A stretch of DNA of 64,000 nucleotides from Lysobacterales bacterium. Its GTDB lineage: Bacteria > Pseudomonadota > Gammaproteobacteria > Xanthomonadales > Marinicellaceae. The stretch is taken from assembly GCA_026988115.1 (NCBI GenBank), contig JALSLV010000120.1:17838-81837 (forward strand). Direction: 5' to 3'. A model generated the notes under the pieces. It saw only the letters and a list, made by a program, of their open reading frames with translations. It had not been told where the DNA came from and ran no database searches. Positions 29,101-39,489 of this stretch are shown piece after piece. Both the position numbers and the translations under genes were made by a program. Position 1 is the stretch's first letter; each line of letters starts with the position of its first letter.

Positions 29101-31743
29101 TTAGCACGTACTTCGGCTGTTGGTAATTTTGTTTGGAATGACTTGAATCAAAATGGTATACAAGATGTGGGTGAAACTGGTGTTGAAGGAGTGACTGTTT
29201 CATTATTAGACTCCTCTGGAAGTCCTGTACTTGACGGTCTTAGCAACCCATTTACAACGACAACAGCAGCTGATGGCTCTTGGGCAATAACTGGATTGTC
29301 TGCTGGTGATTATCAAGTGCTTTATGATACATCTACAGCAACTGATAACTTAAGTTATTCTTTAACAGCTCAAAATCAAGGAGCTGATGATACTGTAGAT
29401 AGTGATGCAGGTTCTAATGGGATACAAGGTCAGTCGCAAACAGCCACATTTACTTTGATCAAAGATCAAATCAACAATGATTTAGATGCCGGATTTATTG
29501 CTTCTTATTCTGTTATTGGAAACCGTGTTTGGTTGGACTTGGATAATGATGGAACTCAAGATGCTAACGAGGATGGAATCGCTAATCGTACAATTCAATT
29601 AACACCTCCTGCAGGAATAGATCTAGGAGCGGGAGTAGGTAATCCGATTACAACAGTAACAGATGTCGATGGTAATTATATCTTTAACCATTTACCAATA
29701 GCTAATGGTTATGTTGTCACTGTAACCAATCCTCCTGCGGGATTGACTCAAAGTTTTGATGAGGATGGCACTGCAACGGCACATTCATCGGTTGTAAACT
29801 TAACAACTCCAAATCAAGAATATTTGACCGCTGATTTTGGTTATGGACCATCATCTGGAACTATTGGTGATTATATCTGGTCAGATGCTGATGGAGATGG
29901 ACAACAAGATCCAGGCGAAATAGGACTAGCAGGTGTGACGGTTTATTTATGTATCGCCGCTAACTCAAGTCCTTGTAATGCAGTAAGTGTGGGAGTGATG
30001 ACAACAACAACTGATGCGACAGGTAAATACCTATTTACTGGATTAACGTTAACTGATACTTATGTTATAGAAATCGAATCTACTGCTTTGTTAGCTGCCG
30101 GCTATACACTAACGGGTGATCCAGATGGGACTTTAGATAATGAAACTACTGTACCTCCATTAAATGGCTCAAATAACGTAAATCTTGATGCTGATTTTGG
30201 TTACCAACCTCCGACAACGCCTCCAGAATCAAATAATTTCTCTGATATTGGTGATACAGTATTCAATGATTTGAATGGAAATGGAGCACAAGATGCTGGT
30301 GAGTTAGGTATCCCTGGTGTAACAGTGCAATTATTTGTTGCAGGTGGTGGTCCAATAGCATCAATTCAGACAGATTTAAATGGAATGTATTTATTCCCTT
30401 CTTTACCTAATGGATCGGACTACACTGTACTAATTACAGATACAAACAATGTTTTAAATAACTTTGTTCAGACAGCAGATCCTGATGCAAGCCTTGATAA
30501 CCAGTCAACATTATTAAATTTGGCTGCAGACAATTTGAGCCAAGATTTTGGGTATAAACCAATTAGAGCTGGTACAGGAGTTATTGGTGATCGTATTTTC
30601 CATGACATTGGCACAGTAGGAGTTCAAGATGGTTTGGATCAAGGACTTGAAGGAGTTGTTGTAACGTTAACCAACAACCTGACTGGTGACTTTATTGCAA
30701 CCACAACAACAGATGAAAATGGTAATTATGTTTTCTCTGGGCTTGATGCGACGCTCACTTATAGAGTTAAAGTTGACACAACTACTTTACCCAATGGTGC
30801 TGCTGGTTGGTCAAATAATATTGATCCAGATGCAGGAACGGCATCGGAATCAGTAATTGATTTATCGGTTCCAGTAAATAATATAGATTTAACTCAAGAT
30901 TTTGGTTATATAAGCCTGGTAAATAACACTATTACTGGTACAGTTTGGGCTGATAATGATGGCAATGGTACATTAACAGATGGAACAGGAGCAACACCAA
31001 ATGAGTTAACTAATGGTATAGAAAATGTTACAGTTGTCTTAACTGACTTGAATGGTAATGTATTAGCGACAACAACGACAGATGTTAATGGAGACTATTC
31101 ATTCACAAACTTGCCTAATGGTTCATATCGAGTGATAGTGACAGATAAATTTAACCAACTGGCAAATATGCGCCATACAGATGGCCCAACAGCCGGTGCA
31201 AATAATAACTCTCAAGATGATACAGGTTATTTAGTTGCTGTTTCAGGTGGAGTAACAAATGACACGGCTGATTTTGGTTACCAACCAGTAGTGACGACTC
31301 CGATTACATTGGGAAGTTTTAAAGCGGTGTATAATAAAACAGAAAATCAAACTGAAATTAGGTGGACGACAATTACCGAGTCTGGTAATGTTGGGTTTGA
31401 GTTATACTTTAAACAGGATGGTATTTGGGAGCTAGCAAATAAAGTGCTTATTCCTTCACAACACGTTTATCACCTTGGTGAGGTTAGCTACAGTTATATG
31501 GTTAAAGGCGTATACAGTAAAGAATGGGCTATTGTTGATATTGATATAACTGGTAAAAGACAATCGCATGGCAGCTATAAAGTAAATACCGAATATGGTA
31601 ATACTAACTTAAATAAGACCTCAGGTAATATAAATTGGTCTGACTATAAGCGTTTACATACAAATAAAGAAACAGAACGTAATGTTATAAAAAGTGCGGA
31701 AATAAACGCATATATTCAACAAAATAAAGGAGCAGAAAAATGA
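26167..31743 (+). CDS. Giant SdrD-like exoprotein with P-domain and DUF11 modules
   Basis: The 1858-residue protein has a signal peptide ([16 protein letters not shown]). A proprotein-convertase P-like domain follows (about 40-200, [15 protein letters not shown]), then DUF11-type modules (about 205-310 and 838-960) and six SdrD B-like repeats (about 983-1710; core GNxVWxDxNxNGxQD). The C-terminal beta domain contains [17 protein letters not shown], similar to the domain that often precedes sorting tails in Bacteroidetes exoproteins. Acidic DxNxNG loops probably bind calcium. The start may be 26167 or the ATG at 26185. It overlaps the C25 peptidase gene by 4 bp. The 299-bp gap upstream holds no other gene. 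Confidence 0.85.
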   Translation: MGLKIHMSNNSVCDTKKIKFVFVLILGFYLTSVQAVVIPPYVDTTSQFIDDAVAGCPAGKTTTFNVTQDFTITDLNVGIVIEHTFRGDLRVSVTSPPPSSTVVNLIQNVGGTTENFNVLFDTESANDITTAPENAPHAIAYNGTNYEYTVNPPGGLLSTLNGSNSLGLWTVTICDSAGGDSGTWKRTSLEFNGDFNSNLTGTKSMPVNADEDGNGYVSNGDTLTYTITATNTGGTVLNNVVVSDPLLTPNSFTCATLAVGADCVLTGTYSVTVVDELVGSITNTANYNSNETTLQNTNTVSVNVGPNVPKPPEDVFYIPLPENDALTAFLSIVPASGTSPTGETCTGARVPASPISTYSSITVLRDNTILYYDHQEDGYEADTVNPVQATTEIWGDGIFANGVAPGSGCLIDACDVLNAGIIIVLDNQITIPDVALNFDGGDKISATDTIAMTKANWAAGTGTRLAGAFELYPTSEWGTSYQIPVGQDIAPANFNNAKYQYVGITVMAQQDGTIVTIDLDGNPGTVGDISTVTLNEGQSTFIDGGIKVGATVVSNFDVQVDIMTGDVCDNYESRFFTLFPTALWDNSYYNPVGTAAGSNGPVRVLLYNPGPNNITILIQDGTGSTTQSVTAGALFDYLQNSATAAHYCTTTDATTCDVNGDVFYAMAGIDADPDTLSTAGSPDGDRNDWGFTLVPKSSLSQQALVGLGFGQDPTKTITENSSPVWITADMVNNATPIGGIQICVDYDNDGTDTGPPLIDPVTGQQYDVTFNVNLYDSTQIRDTDGDQTSLLVWICDSDVADANNAIIAVAWGQDPATASAGAPAIDLGTGVPNVASLALNKRGQLSNDINGDGFPSVGDTITYLIALTNVGFVPVDGEVLTDNLPPSVTYVLGSTIFDNSTGAGFVSLPDSVVPPAATEFPLDEGGVSLPGLVQVGKTFYVSFDVVINSLPLGDFEMCNATSVNIPIEVVTDEHCLALLARTSAVGNFVWNDLNQNGIQDVGETGVEGVTVSLLDSSGSPVLDGLSNPFTTTTAADGSWAITGLSAGDYQVLYDTSTATDNLSYSLTAQNQGADDTVDSDAGSNGIQGQSQTATFTLIKDQINNDLDAGFIASYSVIGNRVWLDLDNDGTQDANEDGIANRTIQLTPPAGIDLGAGVGNPITTVTDVDGNYIFNHLPIANGYVVTVTNPPAGLTQSFDEDGTATAHSSVVNLTTPNQEYLTADFGYGPSSGTIGDYIWSDADGDGQQDPGEIGLAGVTVYLCIAANSSPCNAVSVGVMTTTTDATGKYLFTGLTLTDTYVIEIESTALLAAGYTLTGDPDGTLDNETTVPPLNGSNNVNLDADFGYQPPTTPPESNNFSDIGDTVFNDLNGNGAQDAGELGIPGVTVQLFVAGGGPIASIQTDLNGMYLFPSLPNGSDYTVLITDTNNVLNNFVQTADPDASLDNQSTLLNLAADNLSQDFGYKPIRAGTGVIGDRIFHDIGTVGVQDGLDQGLEGVVVTLTNNLTGDFIATTTTDENGNYVFSGLDATLTYRVKVDTTTLPNGAAGWSNNIDPDAGTASESVIDLSVPVNNIDLTQDFGYISLVNNTITGTVWADNDGNGTLTDGTGATPNELTNGIENVTVVLTDLNGNVLATTTTDVNGDYSFTNLPNGSYRVIVTDKFNQLANMRHTDGPTAGANNNSQDDTGYLVAVSGGVTNDTADFGYQPVVTTPITLGSFKAVYNKTENQTEIRWTTITESGNVGFELYFKQDGIWELANKVLIPSQHVYHLGEVSYSYMVKGVYSKEWAIVDIDITGKRQSHGSYKVNTEYGNTNLNKTSGNINWSDYKRLHTNKETERNVIKSAEINAYIQQNKGAEK

Positions 31744-33989
31744 ATGCTATAACACATGTTAAATTAGTCATTTTAAGTTTAGGCTTAATGTTTCTGAACC
31801 AAGTCAATGCTTTTGCTCCACAGTCAATTTTAGACATGAAAATACCTCAAGATGGCATTTACCGTGTGTACTATTCGGATGTTTTAAATCTTGGAATTGA
31901 TCTTGCTGGTATAGAAGTTAATCAATTAGCCTTAACAAGTAATGGTCGATTGATACCATTAAAAATTGTCACTGATAATCAAACAACAATTGGTCCTAAC
32001 AGTTATATAGAATTTGTTGGTAATGGTCAGGAGAGTTTATACCAACAAGGTGTGATATACAGCTTAGTATTCGGCAATAATTTAGGAATAATTGAACAAA
32101 CGCAAGTTGCCAATAATGCCTCGTTAGTTGAGTCATCGTACCTGCATACAGAAGTCTACAATGATAATAATGCGTACAGTTTTGGTTCTCCAATAGATGA
32201 CCCTTGGTTTTCAAAAAGAATATTGGCAATAGGTTCATTAAAAACTGCTAACTTAGACTTTTCTATTAACCGCGGTGTTGATGTGGGTACAGCAACAATT
32301 GAAATTGATATTTGGGGTGGTACAGATTATGAACAATACAATGATCATCATGTTATTTATGAGTTAGATGGTACACGCATTGATGATTTTAAATTTGATG
32401 GTATTGTTTCTCAAAGCCGTCAATATGATATACCGAGTTTTAAATTAACCAATGGTAGTCATCAGCTTACAATAAAAGTGCCTAACGACACTAACACTGC
32501 TGCTGATGTCATTCATGTAGAATCATGGAAAGTCACATACCCAAGAAGTTTTTCATTGCAAAATAATCAATTGACTTTTGCTTATGGTGATGTTAATCAA
32601 GCAGTTCCATCTGAGGAGATATTTAAAGCAAGCTTCGAGGATTCTGAACAATTAGCCGAGACTGATAAGTCAGCTTCAGCCTCCAATGCCACAGTGTATT
32701 ATCATGTAGAAAACGCTACTAACAGTCAATACGTTGTATACAAACGAGATTTGTTAGGACGAGTCAAATCAATTATAGTCACAGCAATAGGAACTTGTAC
32801 AAGCACTCCAAGTCCAAATTGTTTCCTTGATTTTAATACAGATAACAGTGCTGGTTTTGTTTACATTCAAGCAGAAAGTTCTGTTCTAACACCAGAGTTA
32901 AAGGTGCCTGTATTACAATCAAATATTAACCAAGGTTTTGCACAGTACATAATCATTTCTCACCCTGATTTTATTGGGGCAGATTTGGCAACTTTTGTTC
33001 AAGCAACGCAACAAAACTTTAGTGTTAAAGTCGTGGATGTTGAACAAATCTATGCCCAATATAGTTTTGGCAATGTTTCAGCAGACAGTATTGCCCAGTA
33101 TATTAAACACGCCTATAATAAAATGGGTGCAAAATATATATTATTGGTTGGTGGTGATACCTATGATTATAAAAATTATTTAGGGATTGGATCGCTTAGT
33201 TTTATCCCGACATTATATGGTAAAACTGATGAATTTATTTACTATGCACCTATAGATGCGAAGTTCGCAGATGTTGATAATGACAATGTGCCAGATTTGA
33301 ATATAGGTCGATTTCCAGTTAGGTCTGAAGCGGAGTTAACCAATTTAATACAAAAAATTAATGCTTATAAAAATAAAACTTACAGTAATACCTCGGTTTT
33401 TGCGGCAGATGAATTTGATTCATCTAACAATTATTCATTTAAAAATGATGCAAATTCATTGATATCATTATTGCCACAAAATTGGCAAAATAATATAACT
33501 ATTGATGATAAAGCTTACGTAGATGACGATGGAGTAGCGCTTGCAAAATCAAAGATAACTAATAATATTAATCAAGGGGTTGCATTGACCAGTTTTATTG
33601 GGCACTCAGGTCCAAGAGATTGGAGTTTTTCTCGCATGTTTAGCACCAGCGATGCCTTGTTATTATCCAATAGTACAAACCCAACACTGGTTACTCAATG
33701 GGGTTGTTGGAATACTTATTTTGTTTCACCTACCGAAGACACCCTTGCTCATGCCTTTATGTTAAACCAAAACGGTGGAGCTGCATCAGTTCTTGGTGCC
33801 AGTACCTTAACTGTTGCAGAACATGAAAAAGGGTTAGCTAATTTAGTATTGGTTTATCTTACCCGAGATGAAATGACTTTAGGTGATGCAGTGACCGAAG
33901 CAAAAAGAGTCTATGCTCAAGAAAATCCAGCAGCACTGGATGTAATCTTAGGCTGGAATATCTTAGGAGATCCAAGCTTAAAGCTTTAA
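31740..33989 (+). CDS. C25 (gingipain/PorU family) cysteine peptidase
   Basis: The 749-residue exported protein (signal peptide to about ALA-like site after VNAF, residue 25) has an N-terminal beta region and a C-terminal C25 domain (about 395-749). The catalytic pair is visible: His622 in [12 protein letters not shown] and Cys656 in [21 protein letters not shown] and the ending LGDPSLKL are also typical. The C25 family includes gingipains and PorU, the sortase of the type IX system. ATGA overlap with the SdrD-like gene implies coupled synthesis. [10 protein letters not shown], similar to the GFE tail of other proteins here, occurs internally at residues 292-301. No type IX genes are seen. 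Confidence 0.88.
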   Translation: MNAITHVKLVILSLGLMFLNQVNAFAPQSILDMKIPQDGIYRVYYSDVLNLGIDLAGIEVNQLALTSNGRLIPLKIVTDNQTTIGPNSYIEFVGNGQESLYQQGVIYSLVFGNNLGIIEQTQVANNASLVESSYLHTEVYNDNNAYSFGSPIDDPWFSKRILAIGSLKTANLDFSINRGVDVGTATIEIDIWGGTDYEQYNDHHVIYELDGTRIDDFKFDGIVSQSRQYDIPSFKLTNGSHQLTIKVPNDTNTAADVIHVESWKVTYPRSFSLQNNQLTFAYGDVNQAVPSEEIFKASFEDSEQLAETDKSASASNATVYYHVENATNSQYVVYKRDLLGRVKSIIVTAIGTCTSTPSPNCFLDFNTDNSAGFVYIQAESSVLTPELKVPVLQSNINQGFAQYIIISHPDFIGADLATFVQATQQNFSVKVVDVEQIYAQYSFGNVSADSIAQYIKHAYNKMGAKYILLVGGDTYDYKNYLGIGSLSFIPTLYGKTDEFIYYAPIDAKFADVDNDNVPDLNIGRFPVRSEAELTNLIQKINAYKNKTYSNTSVFAADEFDSSNNYSFKNDANSLISLLPQNWQNNITIDDKAYVDDDGVALAKSKITNNINQGVALTSFIGHSGPRDWSFSRMFSTSDALLLSNSTNPTLVTQWGCWNTYFVSPTEDTLAHAFMLNQNGGAASVLGASTLTVAEHEKGLANLVLVYLTRDEMTLGDAVTEAKRVYAQENPAALDVILGWNILGDPSLKL

Positions 33990-34010
33990 CTTACTTAAGC
34001 TGCCTTTTTT
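33975..34010 (+). terminator. Probable terminator after the peptidase gene
   Basis: AGCTTAA (33975-33981) pairs with TTAAGCT (33995-34001), and CCTTTTTTT follows. The stem overlaps the last codons of the C25 gene and lies 3 bp from the convergent leuB stop. Confidence 0.5.
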
Positions 34011-34012
34011 TA

Positions 34013-35074
34013 TTAAAGCCTGTTAATTACTTCATCAGTGAACTTGGTTGTACCAACTTTTATATCACCTTGCTGATGAATGTCGCTTGTTCTAAAACCT
34101 GCTTCTAAGGTTTTAATCACGGCCTGTTCAATTTTTACAGCCTGTTGCTCCATATTAAAAGAATAACGCAGCATTAAGGCCAGACTTAGTATTTGAGCAA
34201 TTGGGTTGGCAATGTCTTGATTAGCAATATCAGGTGCTGAACCGCCAGAGGGTTCATACAGACCAAAACCATCTGCGGAGAAACTGGCAGAGGGCATTAA
34301 GCCCAAAGAGCCAGGTAAGGCACTGGCAGCATCTGAAATTATATCACCAAAAAGATTAGCGGTAACAATAGTGTCAAATTGAGCAGGGTTAAGAATTATT
34401 TGCATGGCACAATTATCGACCAACATGTGTTCTAAAGTTACCTCTGGGTATTCAGGAGCAATTTCATTGGCAATGGAACGCCATAGTTTTGATGTGTCGA
34501 GCACATTGGCTTTATCAACAGAGACAAGTTTTTTATTGCGAGCCATTGCGGTTTTAAAACCTTGGTGAATGGCAATTTTTATCTGTTGTTCATCGTAACG
34601 AGCCACATCGGTTGCAACACGTAAACCATTTTCGATATATTGTTTGTGTTCGCCAAAATAAATATCACCAAGCAACTCCCTAATAATCATAATGTCAACG
34701 CCTTGCGTGATTAACTCAGGTTTAAGAGGGGATATCGAGATTAAGGATTTAAATAACGTTGCAGGACGAAGATTGACATTTAATTTAAGCGTCTTTCTTA
34801 AAGCGAGAATTGAATTGGCTTCACAACGGTGCCATTTGGGCAAATGCGCATCAATAATTGGACCACCCACTGAACCGAAAAGCACTGCATCTGAAGATAA
34901 ACATAAATCCCGAGTCGTATCTGGAAAATGAGATTTGTATTGGTCGTATGCGGCACCTCCAATTAAGCCCTGTTCAGTATCAAAGTTTAACTCTAATGAC
35001 TCAAGTACACGTAAGGTTTGAGACATGACTTCAGGACCAATTCCATCGCCAGCAAGAACTGCAATTTTATTCAT
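34013..35074 (-). CDS. leuB: 3-isopropylmalate dehydrogenase
   Basis: The enzyme of about 353 residues oxidatively decarboxylates 3-isopropylmalate in leucine synthesis. Typical motifs: VLAGDGIGPEVM at the start, LFGSVGGP, LNVNLRPATLF, MIIRELLGDIYFGE, the metal-binding TANLFGDIISDAAS, and GLMPSASF. The ATG at 35074 (MNKIAVLAG) fits the family; an upstream TTG is unlikely. It is the last gene of the leu cluster and is separated from leuD by 243 bp containing a large inverted repeat. Confidence 0.96.
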   Translation of the reverse strand: MNKIAVLAGDGIGPEVMSQTLRVLESLELNFDTEQGLIGGAAYDQYKSHFPDTTRDLCLSSDAVLFGSVGGPIIDAHLPKWHRCEANSILALRKTLKLNVNLRPATLFKSLISISPLKPELITQGVDIMIIRELLGDIYFGEHKQYIENGLRVATDVARYDEQQIKIAIHQGFKTAMARNKKLVSVDKANVLDTSKLWRSIANEIAPEYPEVTLEHMLVDNCAMQIILNPAQFDTIVTANLFGDIISDAASALPGSLGLMPSASFSADGFGLYEPSGGSAPDIANQDIANPIAQILSLALMLRYSFNMEQQAVKIEQAVIKTLEAGFRTSDIHQQGDIKVGTTKFTDEVINRL

Positions 35075-35263
35075 AAGTTTACCCAATAAGATTTAATAAA
35101 CCATTTTATGAGTTTAGTTAAAACTATCAAGCATTGTAAAAAAGAGTTTTAAAATAGTTGTTGTTTTGGACTCTATGACTAATGGCACTGGTAATAAGTT
35201 TAAAAGTAAATATAATGTACGTCATTGTTAGTTTAGTTGATTGATGATTCTTAATTCCACTAC

Positions 35264-35311
35264 GTGACCTTAATGGTAATACTTTCTCTCTCTCTTTATC
35301 ATTAAGGTCAC
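35264..35311. repeat. Perfect 12-bp inverted repeat with pyrimidine-rich loop between leuD and leuB
   Basis: GTGACCTTAATG (35264-35275) and CATTAAGGTCAC (35300-35311) are exact inverse complements around a CT-rich 24-nt loop (TTTCTCTCTCTCTC on +, GA-rich in the leu transcript). It lies 7 bp after the leuD stop. It could be an mRNA processing or stability hairpin, or a partial terminator that sets leuB expression. No T-tract follows on the minus strand, so a simple terminator is unlikely. Confidence 0.6.
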
Positions 35312-35317
35312 ACTCAT

Positions 35318-35902
35318 CTAATTAATAAACAATGTTTCTCGTTTTTGCTTTGTTTTAAAAGAGTTAATTTCTTCTGCATGAGAAATTAAATAATCTAATT
35401 CATCTAAGCCGTTGATTAAACAGTGTTTAAAGAACTCATTTAAAGTAAATTCTAAGGTTGTATTACCTGAAACAATGGTTTGCTCTTCAATATTAATTTC
35501 AATATCGTTTTGGGAATCTGTGGCTTTTTGCATTAATTTATCGATGATTTCTTGCGGTTGCTCGATTAAGAGTAAGCCATTTTTCTTCGCGTTGTTGGTG
35601 AAAATGTCAGCAAAACTTGGAGCGATGATGGCATCAATACCCAACTCTTTTATTGCCCAAACAGCGTGTTCACGAGAAGAACCACAACCAAAATTCGAAC
35701 CCGTTAACAAAATGGGGGCATCTTTGTATTTTTTTTGGTTAAGAACAAAATCTTTATCGGCTCGTAATCGTGCAAAGGCGTGTTCGCCATAACCTGTTTG
35801 TGACGTGCTGGTTAAATATTGAGCAGGGATAATAATATCGGTATCAATATCAGTCATATTCATGGGAATGGCTTTGCCAATGATGTGTTTTATGGCTTTC
35901 AT
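35318..35902 (-). CDS. leuD: 3-isopropylmalate dehydratase small subunit
   Basis: The 194-residue swivel-domain subunit pairs with LeuC to isomerise 2- to 3-isopropylmalate. Characteristic motifs are DTDIIIPAQYL near residue 20 and GSNFGCGSSREHAVWA near 68, followed by IIAPSFADIFTNNAKKNGLL. Length is as expected. The start overlaps the end of leuC by 4 bp, consistent with translational coupling. Confidence 0.97.
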   Translation of the reverse strand: MKAIKHIIGKAIPMNMTDIDTDIIIPAQYLTSTSQTGYGEHAFARLRADKDFVLNQKKYKDAPILLTGSNFGCGSSREHAVWAIKELGIDAIIAPSFADIFTNNAKKNGLLLIEQPQEIIDKLMQKATDSQNDIEINIEEQTIVSGNTTLEFTLNEFFKHCLINGLDELDYLISHAEEINSFKTKQKRETLFIN

Positions 35903-37296
35903 GCGATTTCTCCTGCTTCATTAAAATAGGCGATTGGTGAAACAATTTTACCTGCAATGGCACTGGCTGCAACGGTAGCAGGAGAAGCTAAATGGGTCAT
36001 GCTGCCCGTGCCTTGTCGCCCGACAAAATTACGGTTGGTTGATGAAATGCAACGAGAACCTGGTGGAACTTTATCGTCATTCATACCCAAACACATAGAA
36101 CAACCAGGCATTCTAAATTCTGCACCTGAAGCATTTATAATGTCAATTAAACCTTCTTTTTGTGCCTGAGCCATAACTTGCTCTGAACCTGGAACAACGT
36201 AAAAGGTCATGTGACTAGCAATTTTTTTACCTTTTAAGATTGTCGCAGTTACGCGCATGTCTTCAATGCGTCCATTGGTGCAAGAGCCGACAAACGCCCA
36301 ATCCAACTTGGTGTCTTTAATCGGTTGGTTAAGAGAAAGTTTGACATAATCCAACGCTTTAGTGGTCATGTCATCGTTATTATCTGGTATGTTTTGATTT
36401 ATCTCAATGGCTTGTTGAGGATTTGTTCCCCACGAAACCATCGGATTGAGTTTATTGACATCAATTGCAATGAGTTTATCATAATCACAACCCTCATCAC
36501 TTTTTAAACTGTTCCAATAGTTGAGTGCATCGTTCCATTTATCGGTTGGAGCGTATTTTTTGCCTTTAAGGTAAGCATAAGTCGTCTCATCTGGAGCTAT
36601 CAAACCCGCAACCGCGCCACATTCGATACTCATGTTACACAAAGTCATGCGCGCTTCCATACTCATTGAGTCAATGGCAGAACCCGTGTATTCAATAATG
36701 TGTCCATTAGCTCCGCCAATACCGATGGTGGCAATGAGTTTCATCACCGCATCTTTTGCCGAAACCCCAGCTTGAAATTGTCCATTAAATTCCACTTTCA
36801 TGGTTTTGGGTTTATTCATCAACAAGCAACCACTGGCAAAAACATGCCCAACCGTGGAAGTGCCAATACCAAAGGCAATGGCACCAAAAGCTCCGTGCGT
36901 CGCCGTGTGAGAATCACCGCAAACAATGGTCATGCCAGGCTGAGTGATGCCCAGTTCTGGCCCAACAACATGAACAATACCCTGATGTTGCGAATCCATA
37001 TCATAAAAGGGCATATTGAATTCTTTGGTATTATCCCGCAGTTTTTGCACCTGTGCTTTTGCCATCTCATCAAATATTTCATGGCGATTTTTACGAGTAG
37101 GAATACTGTGATCAACCGTTGCCAATAAAGACTTGGTATCAAAAACAGGTAAATTTCTTTCCCGTAAGGTATCAAAAGCTTGAGCAGAAGTGACTTCATG
37201 CACAAGGCAAAAATCAATAGCTAAAATGGCAGGATGCCCTGGGTTTTGTTTAACGATATGGCTTTGCCATACTTTGTCTATAATATTTTGTTTCAT
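35899..37296 (-). CDS. leuC: 3-isopropylmalate dehydratase large subunit
   Basis: The 465-residue aconitase-family subunit carries the [4Fe-4S] cluster. Seen are CGDSHTATHGAFGAIAFGIG, FVGSCTNGR (cluster Cys) and GCSMCLGMN (two cluster Cys) near residue 405. The ATG at 37296 has AGAAGAG six bases upstream and gives the family start (MKQNIIDKVW), so I prefer it to an ATG at 37317. It is coupled to leuD. A dispersed-repeat hairpin separates it from the OsmC gene. Confidence 0.97.
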   Translation of the reverse strand: MKQNIIDKVWQSHIVKQNPGHPAILAIDFCLVHEVTSAQAFDTLRERNLPVFDTKSLLATVDHSIPTRKNRHEIFDEMAKAQVQKLRDNTKEFNMPFYDMDSQHQGIVHVVGPELGITQPGMTIVCGDSHTATHGAFGAIAFGIGTSTVGHVFASGCLLMNKPKTMKVEFNGQFQAGVSAKDAVMKLIATIGIGGANGHIIEYTGSAIDSMSMEARMTLCNMSIECGAVAGLIAPDETTYAYLKGKKYAPTDKWNDALNYWNSLKSDEGCDYDKLIAIDVNKLNPMVSWGTNPQQAIEINQNIPDNNDDMTTKALDYVKLSLNQPIKDTKLDWAFVGSCTNGRIEDMRVTATILKGKKIASHMTFYVVPGSEQVMAQAQKEGLIDIINASGAEFRMPGCSMCLGMNDDKVPPGSRCISSTNRNFVGRQGTGSMTHLASPATVAASAIAGKIVSPIAYFNEAGEIA

Positions 37297-37329
37297 GGTT
37301 TTCTCTTCTTTTGTCATTCACATGAAAAT

Positions 37330-37381
37330 GGGAATCCAGTGTTAAAATAAACTGGATCCTCGTTTTCTCGAGGATGACGAA
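37330..37381. repeat. Dispersed REP-like hairpin in the leu operon
   Basis: AATCCAGT...ACTGGAT and CCTCGTTTTCTCGAGG form a nested hairpin in the gap between the OsmC gene and leuC. GTCATCCTCGAGAA-type sequences are common intergenic repeats in Proteobacteria. In the transcript it could modulate read-through or protect the upstream message. Confidence 0.55.
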
Positions 37382-37386
37382 TATTA

Positions 37387-37845
37387 TTATTCTATATTTA
37401 TCTTAGTCTTAACTGAATTAGCAATAAAGCATTGTTCATGCGCTTGGTGGTGTATCTTATCGATTTGCTCTTTTGTCGGTTGTTTTTCACCTGAAAAAAC
37501 AATCCGTGGTTTTAATGTCACATCGGTCATGGACATTTTTTTGTCTTCGTTTATTTGCATAATTCCGGTGGCATTATCGGTATAGCTTTCTATCACATAA
37601 CGTCTTTTTGCTGCAATTGAGAGAAAAAACAACATGTGACAGCTCGATAATGAAGCGATAAAAGCCTCTTCTGGATCAACATTGGCTTCTATAGAATAGG
37701 GCAGTGGTACCACATGTGGTGAGGATGAAGCTTGGACTATTTCTCCTCCATCAAATTCCCAAACATGAGCGCGTGAATATTCGTTGTCAGTGAATTTTTC
37801 ATCACGTTGGCGTTGCCATTTAATTGTTGCGTAGTATTGTGACAT
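37387..37845 (-). CDS. OsmC family protein
   Basis: The 152-residue protein belongs to the OsmC/Ohr peroxide-reductase fold. The first redox cysteine is in ASLSSCHMLFFLS (about residue 69) and the second in HEQCFIANS near the C-terminus (about 138). Such enzymes reduce organic hydroperoxides with thiol donors. Its start overlaps the leuA stop by one base (TAATG), so it is translated with the leucine genes. This placement inside a leu operon is unusual. The subfamily is closer to generic OsmC-like proteins than to Ohr. Confidence 0.88.
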   Translation of the reverse strand: MSQYYATIKWQRQRDEKFTDNEYSRAHVWEFDGGEIVQASSSPHVVPLPYSIEANVDPEEAFIASLSSCHMLFFLSIAAKRRYVIESYTDNATGIMQINEDKKMSMTDVTLKPRIVFSGEKQPTKEQIDKIHHQAHEQCFIANSVKTKINIE

Positions 37846-39455
37846 TAAACCGCTTTTTTATTGGCAACAATGGCATAATTTAAATGCACTATCGCTCGAT
37901 TAACGGCATTAACCAAAGCTTTAAGTGCGGAGACTTCAATATCAATGTCCTGCCCAATACCAGTGTACAATTCATTGTTGTAAGAAATGCTTATGGATGA
38001 AATACTTAATGCTTCCTCGCCCTTGTCCTTGGATTGAGAACGAAAGGATTCAATGCTGATTGGTGATAAATAATCTTCCAAAGCATGGTGTAAGGCAGTT
38101 AAAGCGGTGCCACCGACTTTGCTTTTGGCATTGATGGTTTTTTCTTTTCCTTGGAAAGTTCCATCAATACATATTTCGGTGACTTGCGCTCGTTTGCGGT
38201 ATTTATAGGTATTAATTTTGATAGGCGAACGGTAAGCAAAATAAGCTTGCATGAATTCCGTATCGGTTAAGCCCTTGCGCCGATTGGAAAAGTAATCTTT
38301 GATAAACTGCGTGACTTCAATCTTTTCACTGTTTTCACACGTGTATCCGTGTTCTTTGATAATGGATTGGGCATGATTGCTGCCGCTTAAAGGGCCAAAC
38401 ACAAAGCTAATTTCTTTGCCCACTTCTTTTGGATCAAAGGGTTGGTAAGCTTGTGGGTTCTTGAGGATGGCATTGGTGTGACCGCCAGAGGTGTGTCGAG
38501 CCGCATTTTCTCCACTAATAGGCCAATGCGCCTGTCGCGGCAACATGTGCGTGGCAACAAAGTCAGAAATGTCTTTGATATAAGCCGTATGGGTGCTGGT
38601 GTGAAAATTTTTGCCTTGGCTGTTGTTGTAGCCAAAGGCTTTCAAATACATTATGCACTGTTCCAAGGAGACATTGCCAGCACGTTCGCCAATGCCATTG
38701 AAACAACCCTCAATTTGGGTTACTGGTCCATCAAAAATAGATTGCATCGTATTAGTCAATGCCAATCCATAATCGTTATGGCAATGCGCTGACCAAGTTA
38801 TGTTTTTATCGGGATAACGCTGTTTCATTATCTCGGCGTGACGTTTCATTTTATTGACAAAAAATTCTTCTCCTTGCAAATAACAGGCACCACCGATGGT
38901 ATCAGGGCAGTTAATAATGGTTGCACCTGCTTTGATAGCGGTATCAATGACATCGGTAACAAAATCAAAAGTATCGCCCATGCGTGAATAACCTTCGGGA
39001 GAAAATTCCACTTCACAACCTGCATCTATTGCCATGCGAATGAATTTATCTAAGTCTTTGTGGATTTGTTTATGGTTATTGGCGTAGCTTCCCAATGACG
39101 CTTGCATTAACTCAGGGTCTACAGGCAGATAAACGTGCATTCGTGCCCTTTGAGTTGGAATTAAGCTTTTGAGAGATTCGATGGTAGTAATAACTTGTTC
39201 TTCACGCATTTGGCATAACGCCGCGACCTTTGGAGAAGATTCCATTTGCGCATACATCTGTGCAATGCTTTCGACGATTTTATAATCTTCGCTACTGGCA
39301 GCTGGAAAACCCGCCTCTAAGATGTCAATATTAACTTGAGCCGCTAATTTTGCGTACTCAAGGTTTTGCTCAAAACTCATTCCTGCACCAGGGCATTGTT
39401 GCCCATCACGCAACGTGGTATCGAAAATTGTAACTTGTTTGCTTGTTGCTTTCAT
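37845..39455 (-). CDS. leuA: 2-isopropylmalate synthase
   Basis: The 536-residue enzyme condenses acetyl-CoA with 2-ketoisovalerate, the first committed step to leucine. The N-terminal TIM barrel has FDTTLRDGQQCPGAGM and the metal-binding HCHNDYGLA (about residue 222). ISGENAARHTSGGHTNAIL at about 320 replaces the more usual FAHESGIHQDG-type loop. The C-terminal part (about 400-525, GGTALTALHHAL, ISISYNNELYTGIGQDIDI) is the allosteric leucine-sensing domain. A leucine-rich leader peptide lies just upstream, which supports the leucine assignment over citramalate synthase. GAGAGAAG precedes the start. Confidence 0.93.
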   Translation of the reverse strand: MKATSKQVTIFDTTLRDGQQCPGAGMSFEQNLEYAKLAAQVNIDILEAGFPAASSEDYKIVESIAQMYAQMESSPKVAALCQMREEQVITTIESLKSLIPTQRARMHVYLPVDPELMQASLGSYANNHKQIHKDLDKFIRMAIDAGCEVEFSPEGYSRMGDTFDFVTDVIDTAIKAGATIINCPDTIGGACYLQGEEFFVNKMKRHAEIMKQRYPDKNITWSAHCHNDYGLALTNTMQSIFDGPVTQIEGCFNGIGERAGNVSLEQCIMYLKAFGYNNSQGKNFHTSTHTAYIKDISDFVATHMLPRQAHWPISGENAARHTSGGHTNAILKNPQAYQPFDPKEVGKEISFVFGPLSGSNHAQSIIKEHGYTCENSEKIEVTQFIKDYFSNRRKGLTDTEFMQAYFAYRSPIKINTYKYRKRAQVTEICIDGTFQGKEKTINAKSKVGGTALTALHHALEDYLSPISIESFRSQSKDKGEEALSISSISISYNNELYTGIGQDIDIEVSALKALVNAVNRAIVHLNYAIVANKKAV

Positions 39456-39489
39456 GCTTCTCTCGTGTTGTTTTAACTTATAAAATATT

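Noticed and set aside
31740..33989. Complete type IX secretion system
   Set aside because: Only a C25 peptidase and a Bacteroidetes-like C-terminal domain are present. No PorT, SprA or other core genes are in the window.
36700..37128. 142-codon plus-strand frame inside leuC
   Set aside because: Shadow of leuC on the opposite strand; no motif or ribosome site.
37845..39455. Citramalate synthase (cimA) for the leuA-type gene
   Set aside because: It is co-transcribed with leuBCD and preceded by a leucine-rich leader, so 2-isopropylmalate synthase is more likely.
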